From assembly GCA_030611395.1 (NCBI GenBank), contig JAUWPX010000124.1:1-5556 (forward strand): a stretch of DNA of 5,556 nt, given 5' to 3'. Below are positions 1 through 5,556 of this stretch, piece after piece (position 1 is the stretch's first letter; each line of letters opens with the position of its first letter). The DNA comes from Bacteroidota bacterium. GTDB lineage: Bacteria > Bacteroidota > Bacteroidia > Bacteroidales > VadinHA17. Both the position numbers and the translations under genes were made by a program. The notes under the pieces are model-generated. The model did not search any database and was not told the DNA's origin. It was given only the letters and a program-made list of their open reading frames with translations.

Positions 1-188
1 GCTACCTGGTTTTTTAGCCCGGGATCATCAACCACGATAAAACTCCAGGGTTGTGCATTGCACGCCGATGGAGCTAATCTGCCGGCTTCCAGGCACCGGT
101 CTATCTTTTCTTTTTCAACCTGTTTGTCTGAATAACTCCTGATGCTTTGCCTTTTTTTTACTAATTCAAGAAAATCCATTTTTTTCAT
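1..188 (-). CDS. Nitroreductase-family flavoprotein, N-terminal part (cut by left edge)
   Basis: Reading leftwards from the ATG at 188 gives 62 codons without a stop, so the gene runs off the window. The visible protein has the start of a nitroreductase (FMN-dependent NAD(P)H oxidoreductase) fold: KRQSIRSY at residues 12-19, the basic/serine motif that contacts the FMN phosphate in this family, then an AGRLAPSACNAQPW block at 35-48, which matches the family's APSxxNxQPW flavin-pocket signature, followed by a hydrophobic FIVV strand. A second in-frame ATG at 179 (residue 4) is an equally plausible start, and no Shine-Dalgarno sequence distinguishes the two. The protein is predicted cytoplasmic. 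Family members reduce nitroaromatics, quinones or flavins, and the substrate cannot be read from the N-terminus. It lies downstream of the gamma-glutamyltransferase gene on the same strand with about 98 bases between, so cotranscription is possible but not tight. Confidence 0.87.
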   Translation of the reverse strand, partial: MKKMDFLELVKKRQSIRSYSDKQVEKEKIDRCLEAGRLAPSACNAQPWSFIVVDDPGLKNQV

Positions 189-286
189 TCTATATTTTAT
201 ATTTTCAAAAGTGTTACGGGATACAAGTTACGAGTTAAGGTTTTTTCGCCCAGTCGCCATCTCGCCCAGTCGTTCCTTCTCTTCTT
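189..286. repeat. Intergenic spacer with two pairs of short direct repeats
   Basis: This spacer separates the gamma-glutamyltransferase stop codon from the nitroreductase start. It holds two direct-repeat pairs: GTTACGRG at 213-220 and 227-234 (14-base period), and a perfect TCGCCCAGTCG at 246-256 and 262-272 (16-base period). The second pair is clearly more GC-rich than the AT-rich DNA on its right-hand side at 189-212. No convincing hairpin followed by a T-run on the minus strand was seen, so there is no recognisable intrinsic terminator here. A loose resemblance to the Bacteroidota -7 box (CACTTTTG on the minus strand, 213-206) could serve the nitroreductase gene, but without a clear -33 element it is weak. 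The function of the repeats is unknown; they may be a decayed copy of a dispersed intergenic repeat. Confidence 0.5.
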
Positions 287-1978
287 CTAGTACCCGACTG
301 CCTGTCCATCTTTCCGTGATTCTGATGCTCCAAAAAAGACCCTGTTTTTCTTATCCCACATAATAGCCTGATAACCACCAAATCCACCGGTTGTCCATTC
401 TATACCATGACCTTTTTTCATTAATGAGCGGAGCGTTTCATATGATATTCCTGATTCGAGAAAAACAGTCCCGCCATTAGTCATTTTACTGCCGGTAGGT
501 TGTGATGAACCACCATGACGTATCCGTGGAGCATCACCTGCTTCCTGGAGGTTCATCCCAAAATCAATTATATTAACAACAATCTGCGCGTGCCCCTGTG
601 GTTGCATCGAGCCACCCATTACACCAAAACTTATCCATGGTTCTCCATCTTTTGTAATAAATGCCGGGATAATTGTGTGGAAAGGTCTTTTCCCAGGTTC
701 AAATTTATTGGCATGACCTTCCTCAAGTGAGAATAATTCTCCCCGGTCTTGTAAAATAAATCCAAGTCCGGGTGGTACCATGCCTGAGCCCATTCCCCGG
801 TAATTACTTTGAATAAGACTGACCATTGTCCCTTCATTATCAGCTACTGTCAGATAAATTGTATTACCATGCTCAAGTTTTCCTGCTTCTACCTTTCGTG
901 CAGCAAGATTGGGATTTATTAACTTTGCCCGTTTCATTCCATATTCTTTTGATATTAGCCGGTCGAGCGGAATATCAGCAAAATCAGGATCAGCATAATA
1001 TTTAGCTCTGTCCTCAAATGCAAGTTTTTTTGCTTCAACAAAGTGATGAATATAATCATCGCTGCCAAATCCCATAGAGGCAATGTCGAATACTTCAAGT
1101 ATATTCAGTATTTGCAAGGCGGCAGTACCCTGACCGTTAGGGGGCAGTTCCCATACATCATATCCGCGGTAATTGGTTGAGATTGGTTCTACCCACTCAG
1201 AATGATGTTTTGCAAGATCTTCAAAAGAGAGGAATCCTCCTTGTTCATGCATGAACTTATCAATAACATGGGCCATTTCACCTTTATAAAAAAAATCTCT
1301 TCCCTGACCGGCGATTTTTGATAATGTTTCAGCAAGGTATGGATTTTTGAAAATTTCACCTTTTTTGGGAGCGTTACCTCCCGGCATAAAGATCTCTTTG
1401 AAATTCGGGAATTTTTGTAAATAACGAGCGTTTCCCTGCCAGTAGTAAGCTATTAATTCGGTGACCGGAAATCCGTTTTTCGCATAATTAATAGCCGGCT
1501 TTAATACTTCCTGCATAGGAAGCTTGCCAAATTTGTCGTGTAATTCGAACCATCCATCAACACAGCCAGGAACTGATACCGGCAGGGGACCATAAGAGGG
1601 TATCCTGTTGTATCCTTCTTTTTTAAAGTAATCCAGTGTGAGAGACTCAGGTGATCTTCCACTGGCATTAAGTCCGTATAATTTTTTTGTTTTTGCATCC
1701 CATATAATGGCAAACAGATCGCCTCCAATACCATTTGAGACCGGTTCAACTAACCCTAAAACAGCATTTGCTGCGATAGCTGCATCAATTGCGTTGCCAC
1801 CATTTTTTAATATATCCAGAGCTGCCTGGCTGGCAAGAGGTTGGCTTGTACATGCCATACCATACTGAGCAATAACCTCCGAACGTGTTGCAAAAGATTT
1901 GCCCGTTATTCTATCCTGTGAAAAAAGATTGGTAAAACAAAAAGTCGCAATAATTATTAGAACTATTAATCGTTTCAT
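287..1978 (-). CDS. Exported gamma-glutamyltransferase-family Ntn-hydrolase
   Basis: A full-length 563-residue protein of the gamma-glutamyltranspeptidase family, which hydrolyses or transfers the gamma-glutamyl group of glutathione and related compounds. Residues 1-20 form a type I signal peptide (Lys-Arg, then a hydrophobic run, cleavage likely after LFS), so it should act in the periplasm. The family core follows: NGGNAIDAAIAAN (59-71), SNGIGGDLF (81-89), and SGRSP (106-110), whose Arg108 matches the arginine that binds the substrate carboxylate. GNTIYLTVAD (371-380) contains Thr373, the expected autoprocessing nucleophile. Cleavage there would give a large subunit of about 350 residues and a small subunit of 191, the usual sizes. 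Near the C-terminus GGSMQPQGH (455-463) stands where classical enzymes have PLSSMSP, placing this in the YwrD/acylase-like branch; hydrolase or acylase activity on other gamma-glutamyl or acyl substrates is therefore possible. It is divergent from the Dcp gene. No Shine-Dalgarno sequence precedes the ATG. Confidence 0.94.
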   Translation of the reverse strand: MKRLIVLIIIATFCFTNLFSQDRITGKSFATRSEVIAQYGMACTSQPLASQAALDILKNGGNAIDAAIAANAVLGLVEPVSNGIGGDLFAIIWDAKTKKLYGLNASGRSPESLTLDYFKKEGYNRIPSYGPLPVSVPGCVDGWFELHDKFGKLPMQEVLKPAINYAKNGFPVTELIAYYWQGNARYLQKFPNFKEIFMPGGNAPKKGEIFKNPYLAETLSKIAGQGRDFFYKGEMAHVIDKFMHEQGGFLSFEDLAKHHSEWVEPISTNYRGYDVWELPPNGQGTAALQILNILEVFDIASMGFGSDDYIHHFVEAKKLAFEDRAKYYADPDFADIPLDRLISKEYGMKRAKLINPNLAARKVEAGKLEHGNTIYLTVADNEGTMVSLIQSNYRGMGSGMVPPGLGFILQDRGELFSLEEGHANKFEPGKRPFHTIIPAFITKDGEPWISFGVMGGSMQPQGHAQIVVNIIDFGMNLQEAGDAPRIRHGGSSQPTGSKMTNGGTVFLESGISYETLRSLMKKGHGIEWTTGGFGGYQAIMWDKKNRVFFGASESRKDGQAVGY

Positions 1979-2222
1979 TTGCTTAAATAATTATTTGGTA
2001 GTGTTAATAATAAGGATTTTTTATTATGTTTTTATTGCCCAAGATAAGTAATATTATCAGGAATCAGATAGGATAAAAGATATTTTAATGTATCGGAATT
2101 TGCTTATTTCGTTTCCCGAAAACAAGTTGTATAATATGTTTTATGATCTATTTTAATTGTTTCATTATTGTTAAATTAGCGAACTTAAAAAATGAATTTA
2201 TAAATCAAAAAATTATTTAGTC
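1979..2222. promoter_or_regulatory. Divergent intergenic region between peptidase genes
   Basis: The 244 bases between the two divergent start codons are strongly AT-rich, with no open frame that resembles a protein and no RNA gene or riboswitch that I can recognise. By position it must hold promoters for the minus-strand gamma-glutamyltransferase and the plus-strand Dcp operon. No perfect match to the Bacteroidota TAnnTTTG -7 box was found on either strand. The best minus-strand near-match is TATCTTTT (2082-2075), without a good -33 partner. A perfect 12-base palindrome, AAATAATTATTT (1985-1996), lies just upstream of the gamma-glutamyltransferase start, but it is pure A/T and could be chance. 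Confidence 0.45.
2130..2142 (+). promoter_or_regulatory. Candidate promoter core for the Dcp-Nfn operon
   Basis: TATAAT at 2130-2135 overlaps TATGTTTT at 2135-2142. The latter matches the Bacteroidota -7 consensus TAnnTTTG at all but the last base. A convincing -33 TTG element at the usual distance is absent. If used, transcription would start about 75 bases before the GTG at 2223. This is a pattern match in AT-rich DNA and is weak evidence. Confidence 0.22.
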
Positions 2223-4337
2223 GTGAAAAAAATTTATTTAATATTGTTTTTATCAGGAATCTTTATGATATCCTGTCAAATTAATAAGACTGGTGAAATG
2301 GAAACAAAAAATCCGTTTTTTGAAAAGTATGAAACACCTTTTAATGTTCCAGATTTTGAACAGATCAATAATGATCATTTTATACCTGCATTTAGAAAGG
2401 GCATGGAGGATCAGATGAAGGAGATAGAGGTGATTGCTAACAATAATGAAGAACCCTCATTTGAAAACACGGTGGTTGCTCTTGAAGAAAGTGGCGTTTT
2501 GCTGACCAGGGTAAGTAATGTTTTTTATAATCTTTTGTCCTCTATAACTAATGATACCCTTCAGAATATTGCTAAAAAGGTAGCCCCGGAGTTATCAAAG
2601 CACAGGGATGATATTTTATTAAATGCACACCTATTTTCAAGAATAAAAATTGTTTATGGCAATATGGATTCTTTGGAACTAAATCCTGAACAAGCAAAAT
2701 TGCTTGATGAAGCATATAAAAGGTTTGTTAGAGGAGGTGCTAATCTTGATGAAAACGACCAGGGAGAATTTAGAAAAATCAATGAGAAATTATCGCTTTT
2801 ATCATTAAGCTTTGGTGATAACCTACTGGCCGAGACTAATTCATTTACACTGGTTATTGACAATAATGAAGATCTTGCCGGATTACCCGAGCCGGTTATT
2901 GCATCTGCTGCTGAAACAGCTGCACAGAAAGAAATGGAAGGCAAGTGGGTATTTACCCTTCAGAAACCGAGTATGATCCCATTTCTTCAATATTCGGAAA
3001 AAAGAAATTTTAGAGAAAAAATATTTAAAGCTTACATAAATCGCTGTAATAATGGCAATGAATATGATAACAAGGAAAATGTAGTTGAAATTGCATCATT
3101 GCGATTAGAAAGGGCAGTTTTGTTAGGGTATAAAAATCATGCAGATTATGTACTTGAGGAAAACATGGCAAAAGAACCACAAAAAGTATACGATTTCCTT
3201 AATAAAATTTGGGATCCGGCATTGCTTGTGGCTACGAAAGAAGCTGACGAGTTGCAAAAGATGATGGATGCTGAAGGTAAAAATGGGCAATTGCATCCCA
3301 GTGACTGGTGGTACTATGCTGAAAAACTCAGACAACAGAAATATGAACTTGATGAAGAGATGTTAAGACCTTATTTTGTTCTGGATAATGTTAGAGAGGG
3401 TGCTTTTTATGTTGCTGCCCGGTTGTATGGATTGAAAATTGAAGAAAGATCAGATATTCCGAAATATCATAAAGATGTTCAGGTTTATGAGGTCAAAGAG
3501 GCCGATGGTTCTCATGTAGGTATTTTGTATATGGATTTCTTTCCGCGAGACAGTAAAAGAGGAGGAGCATGGATGAGCAGTTATCGGAAACAGTATCGCA
3601 GGGATGGTGAAAATATTACTCCTGTTATTACAACGAATTTCAATTTCACCAAACCAACAGGAGATAAACCGGCACTGCTTAACTTCGAGGAGGTTAGTAC
3701 ATTATTCCATGAATTTGGACATGCATTACATGGATTGCTTTCTAATTGTCAATACAGGAGTCTTTCAGGAACTTCAGTGGCCAGAGATTTTGTTGAGCTT
3801 CCTGCACAGATAATGGAAAACTGGGCTACAGAGCCTGAAGTTATGAAGGTCTATGCAAAACATTATGAAACAGGAGAACCTATTCCTGAAAATCTTGTAG
3901 AAAAATTGAAAAAAAGCAAGCATTTTAATCAGGGATTTGTTGCGGTTGAATACCTGTCAGCTTGTTTTCTGGATATGGACTGGCATACAAATAAAATGAC
4001 CACAGAGATAGATATGCTTGATTTTGAAGATATATCTATGGATAATATTAAAATGATCCCTGAGATTGTTGTAAGATACCGAAGTACATATTTTGCTCAT
4101 ATCTTCTCAGGTGGATATTCCTCAGGTTATTATAGCTATATTTGGGCAGAGGTACTGGATGCTGATGCATTTGCTGCTTTTAAAGAAACAAGCTTGTTCG
4201 ACTCTGAAACAGCTACAAAGTTCAGGAAAAATGTTCTTGAAAGAGGAGGTACTGATGATCCAATGAATCTTTATATAAAATTCCGTGGTGCTGAACCTAA
4301 AATTGAGCCAATGCTTCAAAGAAAGGGTCTGATTTAA
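2223..4337 (+). CDS. dcp: Lipoprotein M3 metallopeptidase, dipeptidyl carboxypeptidase type
   Basis: A full-length zinc peptidase of family M3A, 704 residues against about 680 for E. coli Dcp, the difference being the leader. Dcp enzymes release dipeptides from the C-terminus of peptides. The active site is complete: HEFGH at 496-500 (zinc ligands His496 and His500, catalytic Glu497), with Glu525 in RDFVELP, exactly 25 residues after the second histidine, as third zinc ligand. The SLSGTSVARDFVELPAQI stretch (513-530) resembles Dcp rather than oligopeptidase A. HIFSGGYSSGYYSYIW (626-641) is the substrate-binding His/Tyr loop of the family. The start is GTG: it gives a lipoprotein leader (KK, hydrophobic run, MISC lipobox, lipidated Cys18), while an in-frame TGA at 2193 limits extension and the first internal ATG (residue 15) would destroy the signal. 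No acidic surface-export signal follows Cys18, so a periplasm-facing anchor is inferred. The Nfn-like pair follows after 18 bases. Confidence 0.93.
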   Translation: MKKIYLILFLSGIFMISCQINKTGEMETKNPFFEKYETPFNVPDFEQINNDHFIPAFRKGMEDQMKEIEVIANNNEEPSFENTVVALEESGVLLTRVSNVFYNLLSSITNDTLQNIAKKVAPELSKHRDDILLNAHLFSRIKIVYGNMDSLELNPEQAKLLDEAYKRFVRGGANLDENDQGEFRKINEKLSLLSLSFGDNLLAETNSFTLVIDNNEDLAGLPEPVIASAAETAAQKEMEGKWVFTLQKPSMIPFLQYSEKRNFREKIFKAYINRCNNGNEYDNKENVVEIASLRLERAVLLGYKNHADYVLEENMAKEPQKVYDFLNKIWDPALLVATKEADELQKMMDAEGKNGQLHPSDWWYYAEKLRQQKYELDEEMLRPYFVLDNVREGAFYVAARLYGLKIEERSDIPKYHKDVQVYEVKEADGSHVGILYMDFFPRDSKRGGAWMSSYRKQYRRDGENITPVITTNFNFTKPTGDKPALLNFEEVSTLFHEFGHALHGLLSNCQYRSLSGTSVARDFVELPAQIMENWATEPEVMKVYAKHYETGEPIPENLVEKLKKSKHFNQGFVAVEYLSACFLDMDWHTNKMTTEIDMLDFEDISMDNIKMIPEIVVRYRSTYFAHIFSGGYSSGYYSYIWAEVLDADAFAAFKETSLFDSETATKFRKNVLERGGTDDPMNLYIKFRGAEPKIEPMLQRKGLI

Positions 4338-4355
4338 TTTATTTAATAAAATCTA

Positions 4356-5189
4356 ATGAATAAGATTGTTGATAAGGAGTATTTTTCTGATAATGTCGTA
4401 AAACTTGTAATCGAAGCTCCTGAAATTGCAAAGAGCAGGAAAGCGGGGCATTTTATTATTTTACGTGTAGGTTCAAAGGGTGAACGAATACCCTTAACAA
4501 TAGTTGGATCTGATACGGAAAAGGGGACAATAACAATTATTGTTCAAAAAATGGGTGTCTCTTCAATAAAACTAGTGAATCTGGAGGTTGGAGATTACAT
4601 AACTGATGTTGTAGGGCCCCTTGGTAATGCAACCCATATTGAAAAAGTCGGAACAATTCTAGCTGCCGGCGGTGGTGTTGGTGTTGCTCCTATGTTACCT
4701 ATTGTTGAGGCATTTAAGAAAGCAGGAAACAAGGTTATTACTGTTCTGGCTGCCAGAACAAAGGAATTGGTTATTCTGGAGGAACAAATACGGGAATTCT
4801 CTGATGAAGTAATTATTATGACTGATGATGGTTCCTATGGGAAAAAAGGTTTGGTTACACATGGTATGGAAGAGATTATTAAAAGAGAAAAAATAGATCT
4901 TGCTGTTACTGTTGGTCCTGCAATAATGATGAAATTCGTGGCCTTGCTGACAAAAAAATATAATATACACACCCTTGCCAGTTTGAATACTATTATGGTT
5001 GATGGTACCGGGATGTGTGGTGCATGCAGGGTTACTGTTGGGGGTAAAACCAAATTTGTTTGTGTTGACGGACCTGAATTTGATGCACACCAGGTTGATT
5101 TCGATGAAATGTTGAGCAGGTTAAGCGCCTATAAAAAACAGGAAGAACAAGCTTACGACCACTATATTGATAAATACAGAAAAGCATAA
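4356..5189 (+). CDS. nfnA: NfnA-type FAD/NAD(P)-binding [2Fe-2S] oxidoreductase subunit
   Basis: A 277-residue member of the ferredoxin-NADP reductase superfamily, of the type annotated as sulfide dehydrogenase beta subunit (SudB), NfnA, or dihydroorotate-dehydrogenase electron-transfer-like protein. Order of domains: an FAD-binding beta barrel (about 1-95) with RIPLT at 44-48, the flavin-contacting RxPL(S/T) motif; a nucleotide-binding domain (about 98-205) opening with AAGGGVGVAP (103-112); and a C-terminal iron-sulfur segment, DGTGMCGAC (216-224) plus Cys236 in FVCVDGPEFDAH. Cys221, Cys224 and Cys236 are visible cluster ligands. Asp216 lies where, as I recall, structures of NfnAB place an unusual aspartate ligand. 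The protein is cytoplasmic, with no signal peptide. It is followed after two bases by the NfnB-like subunit, and that pairing is what supports the name. In studied anaerobes NfnAB couples NADH, NADPH and ferredoxin by flavin-based electron bifurcation. A glutamate-synthase or sulfide-dehydrogenase role cannot be excluded. No Shine-Dalgarno sequence is visible before the ATG. Confidence 0.88.
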   Translation: MNKIVDKEYFSDNVVKLVIEAPEIAKSRKAGHFIILRVGSKGERIPLTIVGSDTEKGTITIIVQKMGVSSIKLVNLEVGDYITDVVGPLGNATHIEKVGTILAAGGGVGVAPMLPIVEAFKKAGNKVITVLAARTKELVILEEQIREFSDEVIIMTDDGSYGKKGLVTHGMEEIIKREKIDLAVTVGPAIMMKFVALLTKKYNIHTLASLNTIMVDGTGMCGACRVTVGGKTKFVCVDGPEFDAHQVDFDEMLSRLSAYKKQEEQAYDHYIDKYRKA

Positions 5190-5191
5190 GG

Positions 5192-5556
5192 ATGGTAGAT
5201 AGAATACTTGAATATCTAAAAAAGGAGAGAGAAAAGGAATGGAGAGTTGAACTCCGGGGTAAGATAAAGGCTAAGGATAGAACCAGCCTTGAAAGACTGG
5301 ATATGCCTGAAGAGGATCCGAATGTAAGAAATAAAAGTTATGTTGAAGTTAATAGAGGATTGTCGGTAGAGCAGGCAATGCATGAAGCCCGGCGTTGTAT
5401 TGATTGCGTTAAACCAACCTGTGTTGAAGGATGTCCTGTATTAATTGATATTCCTAAATTCATAAAAAAAATTGAAGCAGGTAAGTTTCTTGAATCTGCC
5501 AAAGTTTTGAAAGAAACAAATGCTTTGCCTGCTGTATGCGGTCGTGTGTGCCCTCA
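5192..5556 (+). CDS. nfnB: NfnB / GltA-like iron-sulfur flavoprotein, N-terminal part (cut by right edge)
   Basis: The first 121 codons of a protein that continues beyond the window. It matches the N-terminal iron-sulfur domain of the glutamate-synthase small subunit / NfnB / SudA family. RCIDC..TC..GCP at residues 68-82 supplies a CxxCx4CxxxC set (Cys69, 72, 77, 81), and CGRVCP at 116-121 begins the second cysteine cluster that together houses two [4Fe-4S] clusters. The NAD(P)H/FAD-binding part would follow outside the window. A highly charged stretch of roughly 55 residues, including RGKIKAKDR at 22-30 and MPEEDP at 38-43, precedes the EVNRGLS segment; this leader looks longer than in archaeal or Thermotoga homologues. 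The start ATG lies two bases after the nfnA stop codon, suggesting translational coupling. An AAGG touches the ATG, too close for a normal ribosome-binding site. As the large partner of NfnA it would carry the ferredoxin and NADPH sites; alternatively it could act as an NADPH-dependent glutamate synthase. Confidence 0.88.
   Translation, partial: MVDRILEYLKKEREKEWRVELRGKIKAKDRTSLERLDMPEEDPNVRNKSYVEVNRGLSVEQAMHEARRCIDCVKPTCVEGCPVLIDIPKFIKKIEAGKFLESAKVLKETNALPAVCGRVCP

Noticed and set aside
189..286. Intrinsic terminator after the gamma-glutamyltransferase gene
   Set aside because: The repeats here are direct, not inverted. No stable stem followed by a T-run on the minus strand could be found by eye.
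142..363. Plus-strand open frame of 73 codons spanning the nitroreductase start and the end of the gamma-glutamyltransferase gene
   Set aside because: It overlaps both supported minus-strand genes antisense and its translation is low-complexity, rich in Phe and Ser. The hydrophobic start comes from the T-rich complement of lysine codons.
1985..1996. Perfect 12-base A/T palindrome just upstream of the gamma-glutamyltransferase start, considered as an operator
   Set aside because: Composed only of A and T in very AT-rich DNA, so a chance match is likely, and no second copy or known regulator motif was seen.
2111..2123. GTTTCCCGAAAAC inverted repeat considered as a regulator site
   Set aside because: The arms are only four bases and become imperfect on extension; there is no repeat of the motif elsewhere in the region.
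2654..2944. Minus-strand open frame of 96 codons inside dcp
   Set aside because: It is a serine-rich antisense shadow of the dcp coding frame with no plausible domain or start context.
4695..5090. Open frame of 131 codons on the minus strand inside nfnA
   Set aside because: It lies wholly antisense to a strongly supported gene. Its translation shows no recognisable domain and has the irregular composition of a shadow frame.
1..5556. A previously undescribed system such as a defence island, mobile element, CRISPR array or biosynthetic cluster
   Set aside because: All five genes belong to well-known metabolic families with intact motifs. No transposase, integrase, nuclease, toxin or phage-like sequence and no array structure was seen on either strand.

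Overview
The window looks like chromosomal DNA from an anaerobic member of the Bacteroidota, probably Bacteroidales-like. The evidence is AT-rich intergenic DNA, no Shine-Dalgarno sequence in front of most genes, secreted peptidases typical of the group, and an NfnAB-type flavin/iron-sulfur pair that suits a fermentative anaerobe. The taxonomic call is inference; no rRNA or marker gene is present.

Layout: (1) positions 1-188, minus strand: the N-terminal 62 codons of a nitroreductase-family flavoprotein that continues past the left edge. (2) About 98 bases with two pairs of short direct repeats. (3) 287-1978, minus strand: a complete exported gamma-glutamyltransferase-family Ntn-hydrolase. 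(4) 1979-2222: an AT-rich divergent intergenic region that should hold the promoters for both directions. (5) 2223-4337, plus strand: a complete lipoprotein M3 metallopeptidase of the dipeptidyl carboxypeptidase (Dcp) type. (6) 4356-5189, plus strand: a complete FAD/NAD(P)-binding, [2Fe-2S] subunit (NfnA / SudB / GltA-partner type). (7) 5192 to the right edge, plus strand: the first 121 codons of its partner, the NfnB / SudA / glutamate-synthase-small-subunit-like iron-sulfur flavoprotein.

How they fit together: the two divergent genes encode envelope enzymes that break down peptides and gamma-glutamyl compounds, so they could jointly feed amino acids to the cell. The plus-strand genes are tightly spaced (18 and 2 bases) and probably cotranscribed. 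The last two form a recognised two-subunit cytoplasmic oxidoreductase that links NADH, NADPH and ferredoxin pools in its best-studied members. Linkage between the peptidase and the redox pair may be no more than operon packing.

I found no mobile element, CRISPR array, RNA gene, phage gene or recognisable undescribed system. This reads as ordinary core/metabolic sequence with a few modest points worth checking.
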